Assembly (NCBI GenBank): GCA_964526295.1
Contig: CAZGKW010000049.1
Span: forward strand, 1 to 30,675
Length of the DNA stretch: 30,675 nucleotides
Direction of reading: 5' to 3'
Source of the DNA: CAZGKW01 sp964526295
Lineage (GTDB): Bacteria; Planctomycetota; Phycisphaerae; FEN-1346
Shown here: positions 8,261-16,141 of the stretch, piece by piece
Layout: each line of letters opens with the position of its first letter
Position numbering within the stretch: the first letter of the stretch is position 1
The notes under the pieces: generated by a model
Told to the model about the DNA's origin: nothing
Seen by the model: only the letters and a program-made list of their open reading frames with translations
Database searches by the model: none
Program-made: the position numbers and the translations under genes

Positions 8261-9250
8261 TTACGGGAGAATGTGTTCGAGCACCTCTTCGAACGAGTGG
8301 CAGTAGTGGCGGCAGAGGTCTCGCGTGCCGCTCTCGACGATGTTGCCGCCGGCCATGCCGATGACCGAGAAGCCCGCGAGGCGGATCGAGCAGACGCCCG
8401 CGCCGGAGTCTTCCAGGCCGACGACGCGACGCCCCTCGCCGACGGGCAGACCGAGACCGATGCGGGCCACTTCGGCGTAGAGCCAGGGGTGGGGCTTCGG
8501 CGAGAGCTCGCCGAGCGTGCCGACCTCCCCCCGCCGCAGCGGGAACCCCGCCGTGATGATGGCATCGTAGAACGCCTCGGGTTCGCCGAGGTCCATCGCC
8601 CGGAACGCCGCCACGATCTCCGGGTAGGCCTTCTCATACAGGCCCGACGTCACGAGGGCGATGCGGATGCCCTGGCCCTTCAGGCGGAGGAGGAACTCCT
8701 TCAGGCCCGGCGCCGGAACGAACGCGTTCGCCCTGCCCCGCCCGGCCAGGATCTCGCCCAACTCGCGATGGGTATGGTCGAAGTAGTGCCGCCGGGCCTC
8801 CTCGACCGTGTGGCCGGGGGCGTACTTGCGGATGCAGTGCTCCAGGTGTTCGCTGACGCTGTGGCCGGAGACGTACGGCCGGTCGGCCTCCTCCAGCTCG
8901 AACGACTCGTCGCCCAGCAGGCTCGCGGTCGACCGCTCGATGATCCAGACCCAGAACTCCTCGCTGTGGACGCTCGTGCCGTCGAGGTCCATCAGGACGG
9001 CCTTCACGGGCCGCTCCAGGTCCACCGGCCGCAGGGGGTAGTAGGCCGGGTAGCCGAGGGCCGAATTGACCCGTGCCAACGTCCGGTCGGCGAAGGCGAT
9101 GAACTCGACCTTGCGGTCGCCCGTGGCGACGACGGCCCGGACTCCGCCGGAGCCGGCGCGGAACGTGCCGTCGCTCGTCGCCTCCAGCGCGACGAACCCC
9201 GACTCGGCGGTGACCGGCCCGACGTCCGGCAGGTCGGCGACGACGGCCAT
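8261..9250 (-). CDS. HAD-superfamily phosphatase/phosphomutase-like hydrolase
   Basis: 329 residues. From about residue 82 it is a HAD hydrolase of the beta-phosphoglucomutase-like group: motif I DLDGT (nucleophile Asp88, Asp90), a helical C1 cap (about 100-190), motif II VTSG (about 200-203), motif III with Lys in SPKPHPW (about 252), and motif IV GLEDSGAG (Glu280, Asp281). Such enzymes dephosphorylate sugar phosphates or related small molecules. Residues 1-80 form an unassigned N-terminal extension absent from ordinary family members of about 220-240 residues. The ATG at 9250 has GGAGGG 7 bases upstream; a much longer upstream reading exists but is Arg/Ser-rich antisense noise. It leads the operon with the GH38 gene 12 bp downstream, so its substrate may come from a mannoside or phosphorylated sugar (inference). 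Confidence 0.88.
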   Translation of the reverse strand: MAVVADLPDVGPVTAESGFVALEATSDGTFRAGSGGVRAVVATGDRKVEFIAFADRTLARVNSALGYPAYYPLRPVDLERPVKAVLMDLDGTSVHSEEFWVWIIERSTASLLGDESFELEEADRPYVSGHSVSEHLEHCIRKYAPGHTVEEARRHYFDHTHRELGEILAGRGRANAFVPAPGLKEFLLRLKGQGIRIALVTSGLYEKAYPEIVAAFRAMDLGEPEAFYDAIITAGFPLRRGEVGTLGELSPKPHPWLYAEVARIGLGLPVGEGRRVVGLEDSGAGVCSIRLAGFSVIGMAGGNIVESGTRDLCRHYCHSFEEVLEHILP

Positions 9251-9293
9251 GGGAGGGCCCTCCGGCCCCGTGTGGTGCACGGGCAAGCGGAGC

Positions 9294-9322
9294 AGTCTAG
9301 CCGCCGCGTCGGAGGGCGTCAA
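9294..9322 (-). promoter_or_regulatory. Promoter for the HAD-GH38 operon
   Basis: Minus strand TTGACG (9317-9322), 17-base spacer, TAGACT (9294-9299). The predicted start near 9287 gives a leader of about 37 bases containing the GGAGGG site. It is divergent from the PhoH promoter, only 30 bp away. Confidence 0.65.
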
Positions 9323-9352
9323 GCGACCCCCCCGGGCATTGCGAGCGGGGCC

Positions 9353-9381
9353 TTGCGACGCCGGGCGACGGCCGCTAGGAT
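9353..9381 (+). promoter_or_regulatory. Promoter for the PIN-PhoH gene
   Basis: TTGCGA (9353-9358), 17-base spacer, TAGGAT (9376-9381). The start would be near 9388, about 35 bases ahead of the ATG, which is preceded by AGGGGGAT. Confidence 0.6.
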
Positions 9382-9422
9382 GGCCCCGCCAGCACGAACC
9401 TGCCTGCTTCAGGGGGATCCCC

Positions 9423-10739
9423 ATGGCCAAGAAGTCATTCGTCCTCGACACGAACGTCCTCCTGCACGATCCGGGGGCCCTTACGAGCTTCGCCGACAAC
9501 GAGGTCGTCCTGCCGTTCCAGGTCATCGAGGAGCTGGACAAGTTCAAGAAGGGCTCCGACGAGTTGAGCATGCACGCCCGCCAGGTGATCCGCTTCCTCG
9601 ACCGGCTCCGGGCCAAGGGTCGCCTGCCCGAAGGCGTCACGGTCGAGGAGACCGGCGGATCGGTCCGTGTCGTCATGGAGGACGAGGAGCCGGGCCATCC
9701 GATCCTGGCTCGCGGCACGGCCGACGACCAGATCATCGGTGTGGCGTATCGGCTGATGAAGGACGGCCGGCCCACGGTGTTCATCTCGAAGGACATCAAC
9801 GCCCGCATCAAGAGCGACGCCCTCGGCATCCGGACGATGGATTTCGAGAAGTCGAAGGTCGACTTCGAGCGGATCTATCTCGGGTACCGCGAGATGGAGG
9901 TCCCCCGGCCGACGATCGACCGGCTGGAGAAGGACCACCGCGTGGACCCGCCGGCCGACGACCTCCTGCCCAACGAATTCGTCATCCTCACGGACGCCGA
10001 GGACGCCGAGCACCGGGCGGTCGGCCGCTTCGACGCCAGGCAGGGGGCGCTCGTCGCCCTTCGATTCGGCAGCAAGACCTATCAGAACGTCTCGGCCCGC
10101 AACCTGCAGCAGGAGATGGCCATCGAGCTGCTGATGCTCGACGACGTGCGGATGGTCACCCTCCTGGGGCCCGCCGGAACGGGCAAGACGCTCCTGGCGG
10201 TCGCCTGCGGACTTCAGAAGGTCCGCGCCGAGAAGAAGTACGAGAAGCTCCTCGTCTCGCGGCCCATCATCCCCTTCGGCCAGGACATCGGCTACCTGCC
10301 CGGGGCCAAGGAGGAGAAGCTGTACCAGTGGATGCAGCCGATCTTCGACAACCTGGCCTACATCCTCCGGACCAAGCGGACCGACAACGGCCATGGCCTT
10401 GACCAGCGGATCGAGCACCTCGTCGAGTCCGGGGCCCTGGAAATGGAGGCCCTGACCTACATGCGGGGCCGGAGTATCCCCGACCAGTATATCATCGTCG
10501 ACGAGGCCCAGAACCTGACGCCGCGCGAAATCAAGACCGTCGCCAGCCGCGTCGGCGAGGACTCCAAGCTCGTCCTGACCGGCGACCCCTACCAGATCGA
10601 CAACCCCTACCTCGACTCGTCCTCGAACGGCCTCTCCTACGCCGCCGAGAAGATGAAAGGCTTCGACATCATCGGCCACGTCATGCTCCAGACGAGCGAA
10701 CGGAGCGACCTGGCGAGCTTGGCGGCGCAGCGCCTATAG
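9423..10739 (+). CDS. PhoH2-type protein: PIN nuclease domain fused to PhoH ATPase
   Basis: 438 residues. N-terminal PIN domain (about 1-145) with the acidic residues of the nuclease site: VLDTN (Asp9), VIEELDKFK (Glu36/37, Asp39) and DDQI (Asp101/102). After a linker (about 180-235) comes the PhoH ATPase with Walker A GPAGTGKT (249-256), the segment SRPIIPFGQDIGYLPG, Walker B YIIVDEAQNLT (Asp360, Glu361) and LTGDPYQID. Proteins of this PhoH2 layout are known as RNA helicase/ribonucleases and are often linked to toxin-antitoxin or RNA turnover roles; it acts in the cytoplasm. Length and motif order are normal. The ATG at 9423 was chosen because the PIN motif begins at residue 6; longer in-frame readings upstream run into the promoter. 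A hairpin follows at 10751-10770. Confidence 0.95.
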   Translation: MAKKSFVLDTNVLLHDPGALTSFADNEVVLPFQVIEELDKFKKGSDELSMHARQVIRFLDRLRAKGRLPEGVTVEETGGSVRVVMEDEEPGHPILARGTADDQIIGVAYRLMKDGRPTVFISKDINARIKSDALGIRTMDFEKSKVDFERIYLGYREMEVPRPTIDRLEKDHRVDPPADDLLPNEFVILTDAEDAEHRAVGRFDARQGALVALRFGSKTYQNVSARNLQQEMAIELLMLDDVRMVTLLGPAGTGKTLLAVACGLQKVRAEKKYEKLLVSRPIIPFGQDIGYLPGAKEEKLYQWMQPIFDNLAYILRTKRTDNGHGLDQRIEHLVESGALEMEALTYMRGRSIPDQYIIVDEAQNLTPREIKTVASRVGEDSKLVLTGDPYQIDNPYLDSSSNGLSYAAEKMKGFDIIGHVMLQTSERSDLASLAAQRL

Positions 10740-10750
10740 AGCCGTTCGAG

Positions 10751-10770
10751 CCCGGAGCGGGAGCTCCGGG
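10751..10770 (+). terminator. Hairpin after the PhoH gene
   Basis: CCCGGAGC (10751-10758) and GCTCCGGG (10763-10770) form a perfect 8-bp stem with a 4-base loop, 11 bases after the stop. Only two T follow, so it is a weak intrinsic terminator. Confidence 0.5.
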
Positions 10771-10814
10771 TTACGTCGTGCCGCGACCGAAACGCTCGTT
10801 GCGGCAATGAACGC

Positions 10815-10834
10815 CCCGCCGCTTCCGCGGCGGG
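10815..10834 (+). other. Second hairpin, in the leader of the tRNA-binding gene
   Basis: CCCGCCGC (10815-10822) pairs with GCGGCGGG (10827-10834) around TTCC. It ends 19 bases before the ATG at 10854 and close to the AAAGGA ribosome site, so it could affect translation or belong to the dispersed GGCGGG/CCCGCC hairpins seen elsewhere in the window. Confidence 0.45.
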
Positions 10835-10853
10835 CTCGAGAAAGGACGCTTCT

Positions 10854-11189
10854 ATGAGTGAAATGGTCAGCATTCAGGATTTCGGCCGGGCGGAGCTCCG
10901 CATCGGCCGCGTCACGGACGTTCGCGACCATCCGGGCGCCGACAAGCTCTACCTGATCGACTGCGAGCTCGGGCCGGAGCTTGGGACGCGCCAGCTCGTG
11001 GCGGGCCTCAAGCCCTATATGCCGCCCGAGCAGCTCAAGGACAAGCTCGTCGTGGTGGTGGCGAACCTGGAGCCGGCGACGCTTCGCGGCGAGCGGAGCG
11101 AGGGGATGCTCCTGGCGGCCCAGGACGGCGAGAAGGTCGTCTGCCTGACGGTCGCCGAGCCGGTCTCGCCCGGCTCGAAGGTCCGGTAG
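10854..11189 (+). CDS. Stand-alone tRNA-binding (OB-fold) domain protein, MetG C-terminal/CsaA type
   Basis: 111 residues forming one EMAP/Arc1p-type tRNA-binding domain. Landmarks are ELRIGRV (about 15-21), DHPGADKLYLIDCELG, RQLVAGL, and VVVVANLEPATLRGERSEGMLLAA (quoted only as landmarks of the family: NLxP...LRG..S.GM.LAA). In many bacteria this domain is the C-terminal dimerisation and tRNA-binding part of methionyl-tRNA synthetase; here it is free, as in CsaA or split MetG beta proteins. It should bind tRNA non-specifically in the cytoplasm. The ATG at 10854 has AAAGGA about 7 bases upstream, favouring it over the next Met (residue 4). It is commonly annotated as methionine-tRNA ligase subunit beta, but no synthetase gene is near, so I leave the name open. 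Confidence 0.9.
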   Translation: MSEMVSIQDFGRAELRIGRVTDVRDHPGADKLYLIDCELGPELGTRQLVAGLKPYMPPEQLKDKLVVVVANLEPATLRGERSEGMLLAAQDGEKVVCLTVAEPVSPGSKVR

Positions 11190-11345
11190 CCGAGCGTCGG
11201 GAGCTTCGGCGGCGATGAACGCCGCGCCCCGGCCAAGCCCGGCGGCGAAACGACTTTGGCGGGGCGCTCAGGGCGCGGCGGGCGCGTTTCGCCGGGCCGC
11301 CCGTTCGGCAGGCTCACGGCAGGCTTGCCGGCCGCGCCATCCTCT

Positions 11346-11367
11346 CGCCGGCGCCGCGCCGCCGGCG
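11346..11367. terminator. Hairpin between convergent genes
   Basis: CGCCGGCG (11346-11353) is repeated as its own complement at 11360-11367, giving an 8-bp stem with a 6-base loop. It lies 4 bases from the antiporter stop. No U tract. The rest of 11190-11345 holds nothing I can assign. Confidence 0.4.
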
Positions 11368-11370
11368 GCC

Positions 11371-12351
11371 CTACTCGGTGCCGCCCGTCAGCAGCGACAT
11401 GACCACGAACCCGACGTAGCACGCCAGCAGGGCCGCCCCCTCCCATCGGCTCACCCGGAACTTGCTCCGCATGAACGGCAGCAGCACGAGAAGCAGGGCG
11501 ATCATCACCGGGATCTTGAGATAGCGGATGTCGTCGCGGACCACGATCGGCTTGAGGCAGGCGGCCGTCCCCAGCACGAACGCCGTGTTGAACAGGACGC
11601 TCCCGACGGCGTTGCCGACGGCGATGTCGCCCTCCCCCCGCCGGGCCGCCATGATGCTCGTCGCCACCTCCGGGACGGTCGTCAGGAGCGCCACCAGCGT
11701 CACCCCGACCGTCAGGTGCGTCAGGCCCGCCCGCTCCGCGATCGCCGTGGCGCCTCGGACCAGGAGGTACCCCCCGACCGCCAGCAGCACCACCCCCGCC
11801 CCGACGCGCAAGGCGGCCATCGCCGGACGCGGCAGGGGGCCCTCGACCTCGTCCGGCAGGTTCGCGGTCTCGGTGTCCTTGGCCGTCCGGACCATGTAGA
11901 CGCAGAACGCGAGGTGCATCCCCACCAGGACGGCCCCTTCCCACCGGGCGATCTCGGGCCCGAGGCAGAAGATGAACAGGACCACCTGGACGAGGATCGC
12001 GATGGGCACCTCGCGTCGCCAGATCCCCCGGCGCACCAGCAGCGGCGCCACCAGGGCGCTGCCGCCGATCACGAGGCCGACGTTCGCCACGTTCGCCCCG
12101 ATCACGTCGCCCAGGGCCATGTGGGCCACGTTCGGGTCGGCCTTGACCCACGATTCGATCGTCGCCGTCACGGCGACCACGAACTCCGGGGCGCTCGTGG
12201 CGAACGCCACCACCGTCAGACCGATCACGAGGGGCCGGATCCGCATCCGCCGGGCCAGCAGCGCCGATCCGACGACCAGCCACTCGGCCCCGAAGTAGAG
12301 CAGCGCCACCGATGCCACGATCAGGACGACGTTGAGGAACAGGTCGTTCAC
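11371..12351 (-). CDS. Calcium/sodium antiporter, YrbG-like (CaCA superfamily)
   Basis: 326-residue inner-membrane exchanger with about ten hydrophobic segments. The two inverted alpha repeats that define the family are clear: the first has GLTVVAFATSAPEF followed by GDVIGANVANVGLVIG, the second GVTLVALLTTVPEV followed by GNAVGSVLFNTAFVLG. The acidic Glu in each PE motif and the Asn in GANV/GNAV form the ion site in this family. Predicted to swap Na+ (or H+) for Ca2+. The start is a GTG at 12351 with GAGGGAGGG upstream, and a promoter at 12382-12411 supports it. Length is normal for YrbG-like proteins. It is transcribed alone, converging on the tRNA-binding gene. Confidence 0.94.
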   Translation of the reverse strand: MNDLFLNVVLIVASVALLYFGAEWLVVGSALLARRMRIRPLVIGLTVVAFATSAPEFVVAVTATIESWVKADPNVAHMALGDVIGANVANVGLVIGGSALVAPLLVRRGIWRREVPIAILVQVVLFIFCLGPEIARWEGAVLVGMHLAFCVYMVRTAKDTETANLPDEVEGPLPRPAMAALRVGAGVVLLAVGGYLLVRGATAIAERAGLTHLTVGVTLVALLTTVPEVATSIMAARRGEGDIAVGNAVGSVLFNTAFVLGTAACLKPIVVRDDIRYLKIPVMIALLLVLLPFMRSKFRVSRWEGAALLACYVGFVVMSLLTGGTE

Positions 12352-12381
12352 GCGGATGCCCTCCCTCGCGGGTCGGCCCGA

Positions 12382-12411
12382 ACTCTACGTTCCACGGGCT
12401 CGGCCCGTCAA
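12382..12411 (-). promoter_or_regulatory. Promoter for the antiporter
   Basis: Minus strand TTGACG (12406-12411), 18-base spacer, TAGAGT (12382-12387). The leader would be about 25 bases and carries the GAGGGAGGG site. Confidence 0.6.
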
Positions 12412-12509
12412 GCGGATTGAGCCGTACCCAAGGGGAGACGCGGCCTTTCCGAGGCGACCCGCGGCCCCCCGGCGGCCCGCCCGCCTCGGACGCCCGTCCC
12501 CTCTCGCCC

Positions 12510-12537
12510 TTGACCCGGCCGCCCCCCCGGCTAGAAT
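12510..12537 (+). promoter_or_regulatory. Promoter for lpxB, leaderless
   Basis: TTGACC (12510-12515), 16-base spacer, TAGAAT (12532-12537). The start point would fall at about 12544, one or two bases before the ATG at 12546, and no Shine-Dalgarno is present. Confidence 0.65.
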
Positions 12538-12545
12538 CCGCTCGC

Positions 12546-13730
12546 ATGGCACCGCCGCGGATCTTCGTCAGCGCCGGCGACGTCTCCGGCGACCTCCACG
12601 GGGCCAACCTGGTCCGGGCCATCCGCCGGCTCGCTCCGGACGCCCGCATCGCCGGACTCGGCGGCCCGAGGATGGCCCGCGCCGGCGCCCGGCTTCTGGC
12701 CGACACCGCCTGGTTCGGCATCATCGGCGTCTGGCCGCTCCTCCGGACCGGCTGGCGATACGCGGCGCTTCTGAGCCGGGCCGACCGGTTCCTCGCCGAC
12801 TGGCGACCCGACGCCGCCGTCACCATCGACTGTCCGGGCTTTCACTTCCTGCTGGGGAGCCGCCTGCGGGCCCGGCGAGTGCCGGCCCTGTGGTTCATCC
12901 CGCCTCAGCTCTGGGCCTGGGGGTCCGGCCGGGTCAGGAAGCTTCGCCGACGGTTCACCCGGGTGGCGTGCGTGCTGCCGCACGAGGAGACGTTCTTCCG
13001 CTCGCATGGGGTGCCGGCCACGTTCGTGGGGCACCCGGTCGTCGATCACCTGCGCGACCTGGCGCTGGACGAGCCGTTTATCGCGTCGCTCCGGGCGGGG
13101 CCGGGCGAGAAGCTCGTCGCTCTCTTGCCGGGCAGCCGGCATCAGGAGGTGCCGCGGGTGCTGGCGCGCGAGCTGGCCGTCGCCCGACACCTCGCCGCTC
13201 GACACCCCAGGTGCCGCTTCGTCGTGGCCCTGGCTGACGAGGCCCACCGCCCTTGGGCGGCGCCGCTCCTCGCCGAGGCGGGCGTCCCGGTGCGGACCGT
13301 CGTCGGTCGAACGCACGAGGTGGAACGGGCGGCCGACCTCGCCCTGGTCGCCTCGGGCACGGCCACCCTCGAATTGACGTATTACGCCACGCCGATGGTC
13401 GTCTTCTACGGCATCACGTGGTCGGAGTGGCACCTGCTGGGGCGGTGGCTGGTTCGGACGCCCTATCTGTCGCTGCCGAACGCCCTGGCGGGGCGGCGGA
13501 TCGTCGAGGAGTTCATGCGGGATGCCCCGCCGGGGGAGGACGAGTGCCGGGCCGCCCTGGCGCTGCTGGAGGACGACGAGGCCCGCCGCCGCCAGCAGGA
13601 CGAGCTGCGGGCCATCCGGGAGCGCCTCGACAAACCGGCCTCCATCGAGAACACGGCACGGGAGGTGCTGGACTTGGCGGGAACATCCGTGCCGCCCCCG
13701 CCCCCGCATCGGCCCGGCTTCGCCATGTGA
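12546..13730 (+). CDS. lpxB: Lipid-A-disaccharide synthase
   Basis: 394 residues, GT19 family. It joins UDP-2,3-diacylglucosamine to lipid X to make the lipid A disaccharide at the inner face of the inner membrane. Family landmarks in order: VSAGDVSGDLHG at the N-terminus (usually AGExSGD, here Asp for Glu), GGPRM (about 40), FGIIGVWPLL, TIDCPGF, WFIPPQLWAWG, FVGHPVVD, LLPGSRHQEV (about 195-204), VASGTATLE and LPNALAGRRIVEEF. Length matches the family. The ATG at 12546 is chosen because the N-terminal motif begins six residues later and a -10 box ends nine bases before it; a 43-codon upstream extension lacks support. The C-terminus ends in a proline-rich tail. With kdsA at 22699 it shows the cell makes lipopolysaccharide. 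Confidence 0.95.
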   Translation: MAPPRIFVSAGDVSGDLHGANLVRAIRRLAPDARIAGLGGPRMARAGARLLADTAWFGIIGVWPLLRTGWRYAALLSRADRFLADWRPDAAVTIDCPGFHFLLGSRLRARRVPALWFIPPQLWAWGSGRVRKLRRRFTRVACVLPHEETFFRSHGVPATFVGHPVVDHLRDLALDEPFIASLRAGPGEKLVALLPGSRHQEVPRVLARELAVARHLAARHPRCRFVVALADEAHRPWAAPLLAEAGVPVRTVVGRTHEVERAADLALVASGTATLELTYYATPMVVFYGITWSEWHLLGRWLVRTPYLSLPNALAGRRIVEEFMRDAPPGEDECRAALALLEDDEARRRQQDELRAIRERLDKPASIENTAREVLDLAGTSVPPPPPHRPGFAM

Positions 13731-13778
13731 ACAAGGGCTTTCCGAGCCGCGGCCGCGACGACCGACCGGAGAAGCTCC

Positions 13779-14885
13779 TCAGCGGCGCATGGCCGCCTGG
13801 GCGTCCGCCACGACTTGGCCGATCAGCGTCCGCGTGGCCCGCTCATAGCGGACGCGGAGCTCCTCGGCCTTCGCCCCCGGCAGGAGGGTCCGGCCGACCT
13901 CCGTCTTGACGGCGCTCAGGACGGACCCGTCGCGGTGGTAGATGATTGCCGAGACCTCGATCCGCCGGACGCTGATCCGCCCCACGTTCCGCACCGGCAC
14001 GATGATCTCGCCCGTCCTCGAGTACTCCCCCCGGTCGGGGTCGTACCACACGTCCCCGTCCACGATGACGCGGGCCTCGGGCACCGGCACAAGGTTCGGA
14101 TCGATCGTCTGGTCGTCGGTCCACATCTCGGGCCGGAGGCCGGGGTCGTGCCGCCAGACCGCCACGAACGGGGCCTCCTCACCGGGCTCGAGGTGGCGGA
14201 TGAGGGCGGTCGCCTCGCCGAAGACGGTGCCGTCCGCCCCGCGGGCCCGTGACGTGATCAGGAGGCCCTGGACGGGCTCGGACCGGCCGTTGTGGACGGT
14301 CCCGCAGCGGTAGCTGGCCGTCCCGCCTTCCAGGCCGGCCAGGGACCCCTGGGGCCGGATGGCGATCCCCCCGCCGGCCGGCCCCGGCGCCGCGGGCCCC
14401 GCATCCCGCGTGGCCGGCGCGGGCGGCGGCCAGTACGACCCGTCCTGGGGAGGCTCGTCCGGCTCCTCGTCCCCATCGCCGTAGACAAGGACCCTCGGCT
14501 CCGGGGCCACGTACGGATCGCGGCCCGTCGTGCCTCCGCCGGCCGCGTTCCCCTCCGCGGGGGGCTCGTTCCGTGTCGCAACGACCGCGGCGACGATGAT
14601 GACGATCAGCAGGACGCCCGCAAGAATGGCGACCCAGGCGATGGCCAGGCCCTTGTTCCGCACGCCGCCGCGAGGCAGACGGACCTGGCGGTGGGCCGTC
14701 ACGGGTCGCTTGGCGGCCGCCTGCTCGCCGAGGGCCTCGATGGCCTCGCGGGCCGCGTCGGTCTGCTTCTCGATCACCACGATGGTCTTGCAGTGGGGGC
14801 ACCGCACTTCGCGGCCGAGCTGCTCGGGACGAAGCTTGAACCCTTTGCCGCACAGGCCGCACCGGGCGCTGACAGGGTCGGCCAT
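13779..14885 (-). CDS. Zinc-ribbon, single-membrane-helix protein with FxLYD-like C-terminal domain
   Basis: 368 residues. Residues 9-32 form a zinc ribbon (Cys9, Cys12, Cys29, Cys32) of the MJ0042-like kind. A Lys/Arg-rich linker leads to one membrane helix (about 80-102). After a Gly/Pro-rich segment (105-170) comes a beta-rich region (about 175-365) with two Ig-like stretches, the last resembling FxLYD domains (VRNVGRISVRRIEVSAIIY, then DGSVLSAV). The zinc ribbon should face the cytoplasm and the C-terminal part the periplasm. Such composites are frequent in planctomycetes; their function is not known. ATG 14885 is preceded by AAAGGCGG. It converges on lpxB with a 48-bp gap and is divergent from the radical SAM gene. 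Confidence 0.8.
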   Translation of the reverse strand: MADPVSARCGLCGKGFKLRPEQLGREVRCPHCKTIVVIEKQTDAAREAIEALGEQAAAKRPVTAHRQVRLPRGGVRNKGLAIAWVAILAGVLLIVIIVAAVVATRNEPPAEGNAAGGGTTGRDPYVAPEPRVLVYGDGDEEPDEPPQDGSYWPPPAPATRDAGPAAPGPAGGGIAIRPQGSLAGLEGGTASYRCGTVHNGRSEPVQGLLITSRARGADGTVFGEATALIRHLEPGEEAPFVAVWRHDPGLRPEMWTDDQTIDPNLVPVPEARVIVDGDVWYDPDRGEYSRTGEIIVPVRNVGRISVRRIEVSAIIYHRDGSVLSAVKTEVGRTLLPGAKAEELRVRYERATRTLIGQVVADAQAAMRR

Positions 14886-15058
14886 AGACCGCCTTTCTGT
14901 TGCTGCGGACGTGGGGGCTGGGGGCCCCCGAGGGGCCTCTCCCCTTACTTACGGCCGAGACGGCCGTCCGTCGAGACAAAACGGCCTCGTGGCCGGAGGA
15001 GTGACCCGCCGGGAGCGGGCCGCGCGGTCGCGGTGTCGCCCCGCCGACCCGCCGGGCC

Positions 15059-15064
15059 TATAAT
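15059..15064 (+). promoter_or_regulatory. Perfect -10 box next to the radical SAM start
   Basis: TATAAT at 15059-15064, six bases before the GTG at 15071. The -35 region is poor (only GC-rich sequence 17 bases upstream). The transcript would start at or within a base or two of the GTG, and there is no Shine-Dalgarno. Confidence 0.55.
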
Positions 15065-15070
15065 GCCCTC

Positions 15071-16141
15071 GTGACGCTTCCTGCCCTCCAACCGATCGCC
15101 GCGGCGGGGCTGCTGGTCACCGACTGGTGCCCGGCGGCGTGCCGGCACTGCTACGTCTCGTCCGGCCCCGACGGGCGGGCCTGGATGGACCCGGCCGACG
15201 CCCGGGCACACCTGGCGGCGCTGAAGCGGCTGGGCGTGCCGCCCCACGGGGTCCACGTCGGCGGCGGGGAGCCGTTCGGCCGGTTCCGCCGCTTGATGGC
15301 CGTCGTCCGGGCGGCCCGCGACGCCGGCCCCGGTGGCCTCGCCTACGTCGAGACCTGCGGCTTCTGGGCCACGAGCGACCGCCTCGTTCGGGACCGACTC
15401 CGGGCCCTTTCCGGCGCGGGCGTCCGGCAGGTCGCCATCAGCGCCGACCCGTACCACCAGGAGCACGTGCCGCCCGAGCGGGTCCGGCGGCTGCACGCCG
15501 TCGCGTGCCGCGCCCTGGGAGACAAGGGTGTGCGGGCCCGGCGGTGGAAGTGGCTCGCCGAGCCGCGTGACGTGGCGGAGATGGGGGAGACGGAGCGGCG
15601 GGACCTGTTCGCCGCCTTCCTCCGGCGGTATCCCGAGCGGATGACCGGCCGGGCGGCGCGCGAGCTGGCGGCCCTCGTCCCGCGGACGCCCACCGAGGCG
15701 GTCCCCCGAGAACCGTGCTGCCAGCCGCTCCTGGAGAGCCGACACGTCCACGTCGACCCCGGCGGATGGGTCTACCCCGGGACGTGCGCGGGGATCGCCC
15801 TGGGGCGGGCGACCCGGCGGCGGCCCCTCGACCAAGTCCTTGCGACGTGGCGGCCGGAGGCGTCGCCGGTCGTGACAGCCCTGGCCTCGGGCGGCCCGCG
15901 GGCCCTGGCCGAGGCGGCCGAGTCGCAGGGCTTCCGGCCCGACCCGGCCGGCTATGCCGACAGGTGCCACCTCTGCTGGAGCGTCCGGGCCTGGATGGTC
16001 AGAACGGGGGCGGGCGGCGAAGAGCTGAAGCCCGAGGCGATCTACGAGGTGCGCCGAGCCCGGAGCGCCGGAACGGACGCGAATCAGGCGGACGCCGCAC
16101 CCGCGGCGTCGCGCACGTCCGGGAAGATCTCGAACAGGTGA
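15071..16141 (+). CDS. Radical SAM protein with extra C-terminal cysteines, function unknown
   Basis: 356 residues. N-terminal radical SAM core with the [4Fe-4S] cluster motif CPAACRHC (Cys20, Cys24, Cys27) after VTDW, the SAM-binding GGGEPF (about 60), YVETCGFW and AISADPYHQEHVP. The C-terminal third has more cysteines, CCQPLL, YPGTCAG and CHLCW, the pattern expected for a SPASM- or twitch-like auxiliary cluster. SPASM proteins modify peptides or proteins, but no small precursor peptide is visible nearby. HVHVDPGGWVYPGTC matches the usual entry to the auxiliary domain. The GTG start is fixed by the -10 box six bases upstream. The 3' end overlaps the STAS gene at 16084-16422 by 58 bp on opposite strands, so the last 19 residues may be of little importance. 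Substrate unknown. Confidence 0.85.
   Translation: MTLPALQPIAAAGLLVTDWCPAACRHCYVSSGPDGRAWMDPADARAHLAALKRLGVPPHGVHVGGGEPFGRFRRLMAVVRAARDAGPGGLAYVETCGFWATSDRLVRDRLRALSGAGVRQVAISADPYHQEHVPPERVRRLHAVACRALGDKGVRARRWKWLAEPRDVAEMGETERRDLFAAFLRRYPERMTGRAARELAALVPRTPTEAVPREPCCQPLLESRHVHVDPGGWVYPGTCAGIALGRATRRRPLDQVLATWRPEASPVVTALASGGPRALAEAAESQGFRPDPAGYADRCHLCWSVRAWMVRTGAGGEELKPEAIYEVRRARSAGTDANQADAAPAASRTSGKISNR

Noticed and set aside
5012..10402. 1796-codon plus-strand open frame antisense to the GH38 and HAD genes
   Set aside because: Long antisense frames are expected at this GC content; the protein has no domain and also crosses the PhoH gene out of frame.
12546..12590. LpxB inactivated by the change of AGExSGD to AGDVSGD
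   Set aside because: All other motifs and the full length are intact, and Asp for Glu is a conservative change, so loss of function is not supported.
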